Assembly (NCBI GenBank): GCA_021776555.1
Contig: JAJFFR010000084.1
Span: 1 to 47,186 of the forward strand
DNA: 47,186 bases
Source of the DNA: Robiginitomaculum sp.
GTDB taxonomy: Bacteria; Pseudomonadota; Alphaproteobacteria; Caulobacterales; Maricaulaceae
Direction of reading: 5' to 3'
Shown here: in pieces, positions 16,229 through 24,356 of the stretch
Layout of the letters: the number at the start of each line of letters is the position of its first letter
How positions within the stretch are numbered: position 1 is the stretch's first letter
Notes under the pieces: model-generated
Told to the model about the DNA's origin: nothing
The model's input: only the letters and a program-made list of their open reading frames with translations
The model's database searches: none
Position numbers and translations under genes: made by a program

Positions 16229-17188
16229 TTAAATCCCGGACCCAAAGATGGAGCGCAAGGCGCTAACCAGTGCCAAAGGCTGGTCCAGCATGACATGGTG
16301 ATGGGCCTCAGGGATGGATACATGGTGGGTGCTTTTGGGAAAGGCTTGTTTCATGAAACTCCACAATTCGTCCGAGACCAGCATCGAATTTTCGCCCCGG
16401 ATTAAGGTAATCGGGCATTTCAGTTCGTTAAGTACTTCAATTGCGGCGCGCATATCATAGCGCATTTTGGGCCATAATTGCGGGTCAAACCGCCAGGTCC
16501 AACCATTATCGAGCTGCTTTAAGGAGGCGCGAGCAATATGATCGACCAGAAACAGGTTTTCGCATTCTTGTGATGGCAGCAATCGGAACCGACCTAATGC
16601 GGTTTCCAGATCGTTATACACCTTGCCGCCACGCGAAGGCGGTGCTGTGCGTCGCTGTTTTTCAGCCGGGCGTACCGGACTGTCGATGACGATGGCCCCT
16701 TGAATCCGCTCCCCGTGGCGCGCCGCAAAACCCATGGCGACAAAGCCACCAAACGAGTGCCCGACCAACCATGGTTTTTCGTTTGATTCAAATAATCCAG
16801 CTGCTTCTGCGGAGGCCAGCACTTCGTCGGCATACAGCGGCATGTCGTAGTGATCGCGCCAATCGCTTTGGCCCATGCCGGATAAATCCAGCGCCACCAC
16901 CCGGTAATGCGGTACAAAAAACGGCGCGATAAAATCCCACCAACCCTTATGGGCAACACCGCCATGTACCAAAATTAGGCCGGGTTTCCCGCGCTTCCCC
17001 CACGCCCGATAGCGGATATTGGCACCTGAAACTTCCACATCGCCTTCTTCAATCGAGCTTTGCAGGCAGTCTTGGAACCAATTTGGCGCCGGTGGTTTTG
17101 CACCATTTAGGTGGGCCAAGGGCAGAACCGGCCGTTCGCGGGTTTTGCTTTTACTCTTCTTGTCGGTGTCTTTGGTTGGTTTTGTCAT
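16229..17188 (-). CDS. Alpha/beta hydrolase
   Basis: A 319-residue protein. After a polar, lysine-rich N-terminus of about 30 residues it has an alpha/beta hydrolase fold: LVHGGVAHKGWWDF (oxyanion region, near 75-88), nucleophile elbow GHSFGG (serine near 145), and a late histidine in PEAHHHVMLDQP. Substrate is unknown. There is no signal peptide, so it should be cytoplasmic. It lies 107 bases upstream of the oxidase subunit IV-like gene on the same strand and diverges from the sigma-54 activator gene. Confidence 0.88.
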   Translation of the reverse strand: MTKPTKDTDKKSKSKTRERPVLPLAHLNGAKPPAPNWFQDCLQSSIEEGDVEVSGANIRYRAWGKRGKPGLILVHGGVAHKGWWDFIAPFFVPHYRVVALDLSGMGQSDWRDHYDMPLYADEVLASAEAAGLFESNEKPWLVGHSFGGFVAMGFAARHGERIQGAIVIDSPVRPAEKQRRTAPPSRGGKVYNDLETALGRFRLLPSQECENLFLVDHIARASLKQLDNGWTWRFDPQLWPKMRYDMRAAIEVLNELKCPITLIRGENSMLVSDELWSFMKQAFPKSTHHVSIPEAHHHVMLDQPLALVSALRSIFGSGI

Positions 17189-17396
17189 GAGATTGCGGAT
17201 AGCGCCCCATCGCCATTACGTCAATCAACGAGCTTGCATGGGGTGTGTTCCAATTTGAACCAATTAACGTTGCCGTAACCACGAACTGTAACCGGGTCTT
17301 TACCGCCATGGGCCATAGTATCGGTAACAAGAGTTAATCCGGGTTGAGGTAACTTTCGGCCCGGCACAACCAAACGCACAGAAGAAGGCGTATAAA

Positions 17397-18866
17397 ATGG
17401 CCAAGACAATCTTGATTGTGGATGATGACCCTACCCAGCGACGCTTGATGCAGGCTGTGGTGGAAAAACAAAATTTTACCGCAGCCCATGCCGATAGCGG
17501 TGAAGCCGCACTGGAAGCGCTGACCTCGGCTGGAAACATTGATATTATCTTGCTTGATCTGGTCATGCCCGGCATGGGCGGCATGAAGGCGTTGGAAGAA
17601 ATTCGTATTCGCGCGCCGCATGTACCGGTCATTGTGCTAACCGGACAGGGTGGGATCGATACCGTGGTGCAAGCCATGCAGGCCGGGGCTGCCGATTTTT
17701 TCGTAAAACCGGTTAGCCCGGAACGCCTGACGGTTTCCTTGCGAAATGTAATGAAGGTTGGGGAGCTGGAAGGCGAAGTGGTTCGCTTGCGTAAAACCGC
17801 AAATGGGGCGCTGACCTTTGGCGACATGATTGCCGATGCGCCTGCCATGCGTCAGGTGGTGCGTCTTGGCGAACGCGCCGCAAAATCTAACATTCCGATC
17901 TTGGTGTTGGGACAAAGTGGAGTCGGCAAGGAATTGGTGGCGCGGGCCATTCATGGTGCCTCGGCGCGCTCTGGGAAGCCAATGATCACGGTGAATTGCG
18001 GGGCTTTGCCCGAAAATTTGGTCGAGAGCATTTTGTTCGGCCATGAAAAAGGTGCATTTACCGGTGCGATTGACAAACATCTGGGTAAATTCCGCGAGGC
18101 CGATGGCGGCACGCTGTTTTTGGATGAGGTGGGTGATTTACCGCCGGATATGCAGGTAAAGTTGCTTCGCGCCCTGCAAGAGGGTGAAATTGACCCGGTT
18201 GGGGCCAAGCGCTCGGTAAAGGTTGATGTGCGTATTATCTCGGCGACCAATCGCGATTTGGTCAAAGATGTAAAGCAAGGCAAATTTCGTGAAGACTTGT
18301 TTTATCGCCTGAATGTCTTTCCGATGGATGTACCACCCTTAGCTGATCGTATGGAAGATCTGCCGGAATTGGTTCGACATTTCATTGGCCGATTCAACGC
18401 GCAAGAAGGCACCCACATTACCGGGGTCAAAGGCGAAACCATGGCCCTGCTCAAGGGTTTTGAGTGGCCAGGAAATGTGCGCCAGCTAGAAAATGCTGTA
18501 TTCCGCGCTGTTGTCTTGTGTGAAGATAATGAACTGGAAGTGGAAGATTTTCCACATATTTCGGGTGTTACCCGCCAAATCAGCCCTAGCGAAGCGGAAG
18601 AAGAAGCCTTGGTTGTGGCTCCAGTTGAAGCTCAATCATCGGATGGACCGGTCGCAGCCAATGATGGTCCAGTACACATCACCAATACTTCGGGCCATGT
18701 TCGACAGCTGGAAGCCATTGAACGTGATTTAATTGAGTTCGCGATTGGTGCTTATTCTGGACATATGTCAGAGATTGCCCGGCGTCTGGGGATCGGCCGA
18801 TCCACTTTGTATCGCAAAGTGCGTGAACACGATCTGGACCCAAAAGCTGACAAAATGGCTGGGTAG
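17397..18866 (+). CDS. NtrC-family sigma-54-dependent response regulator
   Basis: A 489-residue protein with three domains. The receiver domain (1-120) has phosphoacceptor Asp54, Thr82 and Lys104. The AAA+ domain has Walker A GQSGVGKE at 172-179, the sigma-54-contacting GAFTGA at 219-224 and Walker B LFLDEV. A Fis-type helix-turn-helix (MSEIARRLGIGRSTLYRKV) is near 460-480. It should activate sigma-54 promoters when phosphorylated. A Ser/Ala-rich linker of about 60 residues separates AAA+ from the DNA-binding domain. No sensor kinase is adjacent, so the signal is unknown. A palindromic repeat follows the gene. Confidence 0.93.
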   Translation: MAKTILIVDDDPTQRRLMQAVVEKQNFTAAHADSGEAALEALTSAGNIDIILLDLVMPGMGGMKALEEIRIRAPHVPVIVLTGQGGIDTVVQAMQAGAADFFVKPVSPERLTVSLRNVMKVGELEGEVVRLRKTANGALTFGDMIADAPAMRQVVRLGERAAKSNIPILVLGQSGVGKELVARAIHGASARSGKPMITVNCGALPENLVESILFGHEKGAFTGAIDKHLGKFREADGGTLFLDEVGDLPPDMQVKLLRALQEGEIDPVGAKRSVKVDVRIISATNRDLVKDVKQGKFREDLFYRLNVFPMDVPPLADRMEDLPELVRHFIGRFNAQEGTHITGVKGETMALLKGFEWPGNVRQLENAVFRAVVLCEDNELEVEDFPHISGVTRQISPSEAEEEALVVAPVEAQSSDGPVAANDGPVHITNTSGHVRQLEAIERDLIEFAIGAYSGHMSEIARRLGIGRSTLYRKVREHDLDPKADKMAG

Positions 18867-18882
18867 GCTAGGCTTTGCTAAC

Positions 18883-18919
18883 GTCACCCTCGCCGGTCAA
18901 GTCGGAGGGTGGCCGTGTG
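18883..18919 (-). repeat. Dispersed palindrome copy
   Basis: CACCCTC (18885-18891) pairs with GAGGGTG (18905-18911). The minus strand of 18897-18919 matches 47042-47064 at 22 of 23 bases. It lies 17 bases after the sigma-54 activator stop and may also act as a terminator hairpin. Confidence 0.65.
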
Positions 18920-18971
18920 AAGGCAATAATGTCTTAGTTGATATTTCATATCTGAAGTAATGTGGTGTAGC

Positions 18972-19415
18972 CTAGGTTTTTCCGCCCTTGATCACCTGTA
19001 ATTTGGGTGGTCCTGAGGGTTTTGGCGGTGGGGCAGGCGATTCGATTTCGTCTTTAGGTTCGTCCGGTTGACACGAACGCACCCCATATTTTTTCTTTGG
19101 TTTCTTGTTGCCAAAGCCATTTCCGCGATTCATCGGTTTTCGTTTCTTGCCTTTGACCTTGTCCTCAATTTCTTTGAGCTTATAGGCTTGGCGGTAGGAC
19201 AATGCCTCACCAGATCGGCCTTTTTCCGGATCAACAAAGGCGCTGTCAAATTTCTCAAGGCGTTCCTCAAGTCCACCAACAAACTCATCTTCCCATTCGG
19301 TAAATTTATCGTCGTCACCCAATGTTTCTTTTTTGGCTTGTGCGCGGCGTAAGCGGGCCAAGGCTTTTCGTTTCTTGGCTTCTAACTGCCGTTGTTTTTT
19401 GCGCTCATCATCCAT
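18972..19415 (-). CDS. Highly charged hypothetical protein
   Basis: Not recognised. The 147-residue product is dominated by Lys, Arg, Glu and Asp. It starts with a basic helix (KKQRQLEAKKRKALARLRR), has an acidic middle section, a second lysine-rich stretch (GKKRKP…KKPKKK), and a proline-rich end. There is no signal peptide or membrane helix, so it is cytoplasmic and perhaps nucleic-acid binding. The start at 19415 lies five bases after the deiminase-like gene ends; the longer frame to 19655 only overlaps that gene. It is probably the third gene of a gapR operon. Confidence 0.65.
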   Translation of the reverse strand: MDDERKKQRQLEAKKRKALARLRRAQAKKETLGDDDKFTEWEDEFVGGLEERLEKFDSAFVDPEKGRSGEALSYRQAYKLKEIEDKVKGKKRKPMNRGNGFGNKKPKKKYGVRSCQPDEPKDEIESPAPPPKPSGPPKLQVIKGGKT

Positions 19416-19420
19416 CCGGG

Positions 19421-20509
19421 TCAGCCGCTCTTTGCAAAGTGGCGCAGTATACGTTCGGCGGTTTCGCCTCGGGTCTGCCAAGACATGCACCGCACGCCAC
19501 CGCCCATCTGACACACTTGTTCCGACTGAACAGGGACAATTGTTTTGCTGGTTACAGCTCGTATTTGTGCCAAGGCAATTTGGTCTTCCGGAATACCAAA
19601 TTGCGGGAAATATATACGCTCGACCGTAACCAGCATGTTGGTGTAGAGGCCACAAGCCGAGCCAAAGCGTTGATCATAAATCTGGCTACCATCATAGGGT
19701 GTGACCAATTCGGTTATGATAACACCCGGTAATCCCGCTTTCAGGTCGGCATGCAATTGCGCCGCGTACTCTGGATCCGACGGGTAGGAATTGACCACCA
19801 AACTATTGGGACCAACAAACGCCACCACGCCGTCGGCATGCTCCAACCCGCCTTGTTCGTCGGCCTCGATAAAGGCAACATGGCTAACGCCATCCAACGC
19901 CACTATGGCTTGGCGAGCCTTGGCTTCGGATAAATGATTATCGCGCAAGAATTTGCGGCTGATCACTACGTTGCCGGCATAATCATCAACGAAATTACCG
20001 CCATCATTCAACAGATCGCTTTCTACAAAAGGCGAACCTGCGGCTTCCAGCATTTCGGCGAAGATGTCCTGCACAGCGTCCGCATCATTTTGGCCCTTAT
20101 GCCCGCCGCCTTGTCCAGCCGAGGTATAGCGGAACATCACCGGGTTACTGACATTCGACAGGGAGAAGTCCCGCGCCCAAATATCCAATTGCGGGGCAAT
20201 GGTGACTTTGTCAGTGCCGAGTTCTTCCAGATATTTCACATATGAAATATCATCAGTTAGCACTAAAACCCGGTCATGCTGGGCAATCTGCCGGGCATAG
20301 GCCAGATGAAAATTAAAAACCTTAGCGGCAACTGGTTGATAATAGGGATCATTTGCGCCGATGGCGGCCAGCACGATCAATTCGCGTGGATCTGGTTTGG
20401 TTTGCACCGACGTCTCCTTTGCCTGCAATGGCTGACATGCGAACCCAATGAGCACCAAAGTGCCACAGATCAGCCAATTTGCCAGTTTTTGCTGGAAGGT
20501 TCGGTGCAT
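19421..20509 (-). CDS. Exported agmatine deiminase/peptidylarginine deiminase-fold protein
   Basis: A 362-residue member of the guanidino-modifying (PAD_porph/agmatine deiminase) family. Expected active-site elements are present: DIWARDFSLS near 110, NDGGNFVDD near 165, GLEHADGVVAF with the catalytic histidine near 220, and GGGVRCMS with nucleophile Cys341. Such enzymes hydrolyse agmatine or arginine guanidino groups to ureido products and ammonia. Unusually for agmatine deiminase, it has an N-terminal signal peptide of about 30 residues, so it should act in the periplasm. It begins nine bases after gapR with a good AAGGCGG site. Confidence 0.83.
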   Translation of the reverse strand: MHRTFQQKLANWLICGTLVLIGFACQPLQAKETSVQTKPDPRELIVLAAIGANDPYYQPVAAKVFNFHLAYARQIAQHDRVLVLTDDISYVKYLEELGTDKVTIAPQLDIWARDFSLSNVSNPVMFRYTSAGQGGGHKGQNDADAVQDIFAEMLEAAGSPFVESDLLNDGGNFVDDYAGNVVISRKFLRDNHLSEAKARQAIVALDGVSHVAFIEADEQGGLEHADGVVAFVGPNSLVVNSYPSDPEYAAQLHADLKAGLPGVIITELVTPYDGSQIYDQRFGSACGLYTNMLVTVERIYFPQFGIPEDQIALAQIRAVTSKTIVPVQSEQVCQMGGGVRCMSWQTRGETAERILRHFAKSG

Positions 20510-20518
20510 ATAACCGCC

Positions 20519-20767
20519 TTATGCTTCTCCAAGCGCTGACAGATACAAATCCAAGATGGCTTCTTGTTCCTGCCGCTTTTCACGGTCCATCTTACGAAGC
20601 CGGACAACTTGGCGCAAGATTTTGGTGTCAAAGCCAAATGCTTTGGCCTCATCATAGACCGCTTTGATGTCCTCAAGCACCGCTTTTTTGTCTTCTTCCA
20701 GCCGTTCAACCCGGGCCAAAGTGGATTTTAATTGTTCGCGGGTCGATTGGCCCATGTCTACGGTCAT
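20519..20767 (-). CDS. gapR: GapR-family nucleoid-associated protein (DUF2312)
   Basis: An 82-residue DUF2312 protein. The sequence from '[16 protein letters not shown]' through '[21 protein letters not shown]' to '[14 protein letters not shown]' follows Caulobacter GapR almost throughout. GapR binds AT-rich, overtwisted DNA ahead of replication and transcription and stimulates topoisomerases. AGGA lies about nine bases before the ATG; an internal ATG at codon 5 is possible. It appears to lead an operon with the exported deiminase-fold protein and the charged protein. Confidence 0.92.
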   Translation of the reverse strand: MTVDMGQSTREQLKSTLARVERLEEDKKAVLEDIKAVYDEAKAFGFDTKILRQVVRLRKMDREKRQEQEAILDLYLSALGEA

Positions 20768-20894
20768 ACTGGTCAGTCCTGTTTCTCTGTTTTTATGAAG
20801 GATTCAATAGAATCGGTAATTCCAAATCTACAAATACCGCAGGCTGACCATCTGCGGCAAGCGGATTTGAAAAACATCTACATGTTTGGCTGAG

Positions 20895-21464
20895 CTATAA
20901 TTGCCGCCCTTCGACCAGTTGTTTCAGACGGGAAACGCCATTGATGGCTTCGGGCAAAAACGGATGAATTTCCAAGGCATCTGAATAGGCCTGATACGCC
21001 CCTTCTGCCGAACCCAGCCGTTCCAGAACTAAACCTAATCCAACCAATGCCCCAAAATGGCGGGGTTGTAGTTCAATGGCAATGCCCAAGTCTTCCATGG
21101 CGGCAGCGTATTCTCCGCGCGCATAGCCCAAGGCGGCCCGCCGGTTCCAGCCTTCGGCAAAGTCGGGGGCAAATTCAATGACATCATCATAAAAATCGCC
21201 GGCCAGATCAAAATCACCTGCCGCTTGGGCCGAAATGCCTCGTTGTAAAATGAGATCAACACTGGCCGAGCCAGACGCAAAAAACCTGGCCCAGATTTCT
21301 TCAGTTAGTAATTCGGCCTCGGTTTCGTCGGTAATACCCGCCATTCGGTCGAGCAAAGTTTCCACGTTGCCGCCAATTTCTTCTTGTGCCAGAACGGGGT
21401 TTGCCGCCAATCCGGCGCTGGAAATTCCAAGACAGAGAGCCAATATGAGCGCGGTGCATTTCAT
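20895..21464 (-). CDS. Periplasmic TPR protein
   Basis: A 189-residue protein with a signal peptide (cleavage expected near AANPVLAQ, residue 27). About three tetratricopeptide repeats run from residue 77 to 185, with the A-x-G-D/F-x-x-A-x-x pattern ('AQAAGDFDLAGDFYDDVIEFAPDFAEGWNRRAALGYARGEYAAAMEDLGIAIELQP' region). These are protein-interaction modules; the partner is unknown. It lies 24 bases downstream of the HAD phosphatase gene on the same strand and is probably co-transcribed with it. Confidence 0.85.
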   Translation of the reverse strand: MKCTALILALCLGISSAGLAANPVLAQEEIGGNVETLLDRMAGITDETEAELLTEEIWARFFASGSASVDLILQRGISAQAAGDFDLAGDFYDDVIEFAPDFAEGWNRRAALGYARGEYAAAMEDLGIAIELQPRHFGALVGLGLVLERLGSAEGAYQAYSDALEIHPFLPEAINGVSRLKQLVEGRQL

Positions 21465-21488
21465 GGCGCTGAATATACCGGCTCCCGG

Positions 21489-22097
21489 TTAAAAGGTCAC
21501 GTTGCGTTTTTGCAATTCTACGATCAAGGTTGGCGCATCCACAAACAAATGTGCCGATATGCCCAATTGCCGGGCAGCATCGACGTTTTCAGCGACATCA
21601 TCGATGAAAAACACCTGCGCCGCAGGGCAATTCATGCGCTGCAAAGTTAACTCGAACAAAGCCGGGTCGGGTTTTACCAAACCTTCCTCGCCAGAAACGA
21701 TAATATCTCGAAACAGATGCAGGAATGGAAATAGATCATATTCCAGCGGCATAACCTCGGCTGGCATATTGGTCAGGGCATAAAGGGGATGCCCCGCCGA
21801 TGCCAAAGCGCGCAGCAATTCATCCATGCCTGACACCGGTCCGGCAAACATATCGGCCCAGCGGTCTTTCCAATTGTGGATATGGGTGGCCCAATGAGGG
21901 AATTGCGGCAGCAACAATGCTGCGCCTTCCGCCATGGAACGGCCTCGGTCATGCTCTACATGCCAAGCCCGCGTGCAACAGGTGTCCAAAAACGCCTGCA
22001 TCTCGTGTTCTGTTTTGAACTGCTGACGATAGAAATTGGCTGGGTCCCACTGAACCAGCACATTTCCGATATCAAATAATAGGTGAAGCTGCGGCAC
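21489..22097 (-). CDS. HAD-family hydrolase
   Basis: A 202-residue haloacid dehalogenase-superfamily protein. Motif I is FDIGNVL with nucleophile Asp9, motif II is the 'ALTNMP' threonine, motif III the lysine in 'LVKPD', and motif IV is FFIDDVAENV. The 'FDIGNVLVQWDP' opening is typical of the YihX-like group, whose E. coli member removes phosphate from glucose-1-phosphate. Substrate here is not known. It follows rpmJ by 38 bases on the same strand. Confidence 0.88.
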   Translation of the reverse strand: MPQLHLLFDIGNVLVQWDPANFYRQQFKTEHEMQAFLDTCCTRAWHVEHDRGRSMAEGAALLLPQFPHWATHIHNWKDRWADMFAGPVSGMDELLRALASAGHPLYALTNMPAEVMPLEYDLFPFLHLFRDIIVSGEEGLVKPDPALFELTLQRMNCPAAQVFFIDDVAENVDAARQLGISAHLFVDAPTLIVELQKRNVTF

Positions 22098-22135
22098 TGA
22101 GACGACTTCGATCCGGGGCCACTTTGATCAGGTGA

Positions 22136-22261
22136 TTAGCCCTGACGCGCCTTAAACCGTGGATCCGTTTTGTTGATCACGTACAAGCGACCTTTGCGGC
22201 GAACCACTTTACAGTCCTTATGACGGTTTTTTAAGGATTTCAGAGAGCTGCGAACTTTCAT
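22136..22261 (-). CDS. rpmJ: 50S ribosomal protein bL36, zinc-less type
   Basis: A 41-residue protein ([20 protein letters not shown]…, ending [12 protein letters not shown]). It belongs to the C-minus (YkgO-like) L36 type: only Cys17 is left of the zinc-binding set seen in the zinc form. This type is the usual L36 in alphaproteobacteria. It sits in the 23S rRNA core of the large subunit. The gene has its own promoter (22334-22362) and a terminator-like hairpin in its leader. Its ribosome-binding site is weak (GGGACC just before ATG). Confidence 0.93.
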   Translation of the reverse strand: MKVRSSLKSLKNRHKDCKVVRRKGRLYVINKTDPRFKARQG

Positions 22262-22290
22262 GGTCCCGGTTCCAATGTCTGGTTTGGGCA

Positions 22291-22318
22291 AAACAAAAGG
22301 AGCCTCTAAAGAGCCTCC
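22291..22318 (-). terminator. Terminator-like hairpin in the rpmJ leader
   Basis: On the minus strand GGAGGCTCT and AGAGGCTCC (22299-22318) pair with one central mismatch and are followed by TTTTGTTT (22291-22298). It lies between the predicted promoter and the rpmJ start, so it could attenuate transcription. No minus-strand gene upstream needs a terminator here. Confidence 0.45.
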
Positions 22319-22333
22319 AGCGAAGAGGCGCGG

Positions 22334-22362
22334 ACACTAGTCAGGGCATATTGTTCTGTCAA
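22334..22362 (-). promoter_or_regulatory. Sigma-70-type promoter for rpmJ
   Basis: Minus-strand TTGACA (22357-22362), a 17-base spacer, and TAGTGT (22334-22339). The -35 is perfect. It would start transcription near 22327, about 66 bases before rpmJ. Confidence 0.6.
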
Positions 22363-22413
22363 CCAATGAATCTGTAATTTGATTGCGCCAGCCGGGTCGG
22401 TCATACTGCACCC

Positions 22414-23145
22414 ATGCGATTTCTATTTTCATATCTGATCATGTTGTTTTTTGTGGGATCACCGGCTTGGGGGCTGGTACCTGTGGACCTTGAATTGGTG
22501 TTGGCCGCCGACATCTCTTTTTCGGTGGATGAAGAAGAAGCCAAGCGCCAACGCGAGGGATATTTAGCTGCATTGGCCTCGCAAGAGGTGATCGACGCTA
22601 TTCTGTCAGGACCAGAAGGGGCGATTGCCATCAGCTATGTGGAATGGGCTGATGACAATACCCAACGCAAAGTGGCCGATTGGACTTTGATCCGCAATGA
22701 AGCTGATGCCTTGGCCTTTGCCGAGCAGGTTCGCGCCGCGCCGTTTGTGCAAGGTAGATACACTGCCATCGGTAGTGCAATTACCGCTTGTGTCGGCATG
22801 ATCAATGACAATGAATATGACGGGTTTCGAAAAATCATCGATATTTCCGGCGATGGCCCGCAAAATCAGGGAAAATCCTTACCCGTCGCTCGCGCTCTGG
22901 CTGCCGCCTCCGATATCACCATTAACGGATTGCCGGTATTGCCGATGGACCAAAACCCATGGCGGCCCAAGGTCAAAGTTGATGTGGATCAGTATTATCG
23001 TGATAATGTCATTGTCGGCGCTGCGGCGTTTGTCGCACCCGCCGAAGGATTTGAAGATTTCAAGGAAGCCATTTTGAAAAAACTAATTCTCGAAATTGCT
23101 TGGGTACCCGGTTTGGGCAATCCGGTCTCTCGTGCGGCTCCGTGA
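22414..23145 (+). CDS. DUF1194 von Willebrand-like secreted protein
   Basis: A 243-residue protein with an N-terminal signal peptide (about 20 residues) followed by a DUF1194 domain related to von Willebrand A domains. The metal-site motif is AADISFSVD near residues 31-39, and 'DISGDGPQNQG' near 143-153 is the family's second conserved loop. It should be periplasmic or secreted and bind a protein partner through a divalent cation. The role is unknown. Its stop overlaps the next gene's start by one base (TGATG), so the two are coupled. Confidence 0.85.
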   Translation: MRFLFSYLIMLFFVGSPAWGLVPVDLELVLAADISFSVDEEEAKRQREGYLAALASQEVIDAILSGPEGAIAISYVEWADDNTQRKVADWTLIRNEADALAFAEQVRAAPFVQGRYTAIGSAITACVGMINDNEYDGFRKIIDISGDGPQNQGKSLPVARALAAASDITINGLPVLPMDQNPWRPKVKVDVDQYYRDNVIVGAAAFVAPAEGFEDFKEAILKKLILEIAWVPGLGNPVSRAAP

Positions 23146-24356
23146 TGCGAGGTCAAATATCTGTTTGGGCCGTGCTTTTATTGATTTGGAGTGTTCCAGC
23201 CCTATCGAATGATCACGAGCAAACCTTTGCCGCTTGGAAAACCAGCTTTGTTGAACGCAGTGTGGCTGCCGGGCGCGATGAAGCTGGCTTGAACCGTTTG
23301 CTAGACGGGATAGCGCCCGATGAGACGGTATTGGAGCGAGATCGCTTCCAACCGGAATTTACCCGACCCATCTGGGAATACTTGCAAGGTGCCGTATCCG
23401 AATTGCGGGTGTCCGGCGGCAAAAAAGCCATGCAAAGTCAGAAAAAAATACTGGACCAGCTAGAAGAAACTACCGGGGTTCCGGCCGAAGTCATCACGGC
23501 GATTTGGGGGCTGGAAAGCGCCTATGGCAAAATTCAGGGCAATTTTGATGTGGTGCGCGCTTTGGCAACCTTGGCCCATGATGGGCGACGTCGGGCGTGG
23601 GCCGAAGGTGAATTGCTGGCGTTACTGACCATGATTGAAAATGGCGATGCGCGGCGCGAAGACTTAAAAGGCGCGTGGGCCGGAGCGATGGGTCAAACCC
23701 AGTTTATGCCCACCACTTTTTTGCAATACGCAGTTGATGGCGATGGGGATGGCAAAAAAGATATTTGGAACTCGACGGCCGATGCGTTGGCATCCACCGC
23801 AAATTATCTATTACGCCATGGTTGGAAAGCCCAAGAAAGCTGGGGCGAAGAGGTAAGGCTTACCCACGCATTCCCGTATGAACTAGCCGATGACACGGTT
23901 TTGTCCATTGGTTCGTGGGCGGTGCGTGGCGCGACTCCGATCCATGATGGCGACTGGCCAGAAACCGAGCTGGGCACGGCTGCGAGGCTTTTGCTACCAG
24001 CCGGGGCGCGCGGGCCAAAAATTCTGGTTGGTGGGAATTTCAGGGTATTCAAACGCTATAATAACTCGACCGCCTATGCGCTCGGGGTTGGCTTGTTGGC
24101 CCGGGCGTTGGATGACAAAATTGGGTTGATTGCCGAATGGCCGTTGGACCTAGTGCCGCTTTCGCGCGCCCAAATTCAGCAAATGCAAGAATTACTCAAA
24201 GAAAAAGGCCATGATCCCGGCGGAGCAGATGGACTGGCCGGACCTAATACCCGGCGGGCTTTGCGAGCCTATCAATTGCAAATTGGCTTGTTGCCCGATG
24301 GGTTTGCCAGCCTGCAAATGCTGCAAAATCTACGGGTTAACCAGATACCAGATTAG
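23145..24356 (+). CDS. Lytic murein transglycosylase (MltB type) with peptidoglycan-binding domain
   Basis: A 403-residue protein: signal peptide (1-20), an SLT_2/MltB catalytic domain with the catalytic glutamate in WGLESAYGK near residue 127, the 'GAMGQTQFMP' loop and 'DGDGDGKKDIWNS' region, and a C-terminal PG_binding_1 domain (ADGLAGPNTRRALRAYQ). It should cleave the glycan strand of peptidoglycan with formation of anhydro-muramic ends in the periplasm. The ATG at 23145 overlaps the DUF1194 stop. It converges with the MFS gene, overlapping by four bases. Confidence 0.92.
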   Translation: MRGQISVWAVLLLIWSVPALSNDHEQTFAAWKTSFVERSVAAGRDEAGLNRLLDGIAPDETVLERDRFQPEFTRPIWEYLQGAVSELRVSGGKKAMQSQKKILDQLEETTGVPAEVITAIWGLESAYGKIQGNFDVVRALATLAHDGRRRAWAEGELLALLTMIENGDARREDLKGAWAGAMGQTQFMPTTFLQYAVDGDGDGKKDIWNSTADALASTANYLLRHGWKAQESWGEEVRLTHAFPYELADDTVLSIGSWAVRGATPIHDGDWPETELGTAARLLLPAGARGPKILVGGNFRVFKRYNNSTAYALGVGLLARALDDKIGLIAEWPLDLVPLSRAQIQQMQELLKEKGHDPGGADGLAGPNTRRALRAYQLQIGLLPDGFASLQMLQNLRVNQIPD

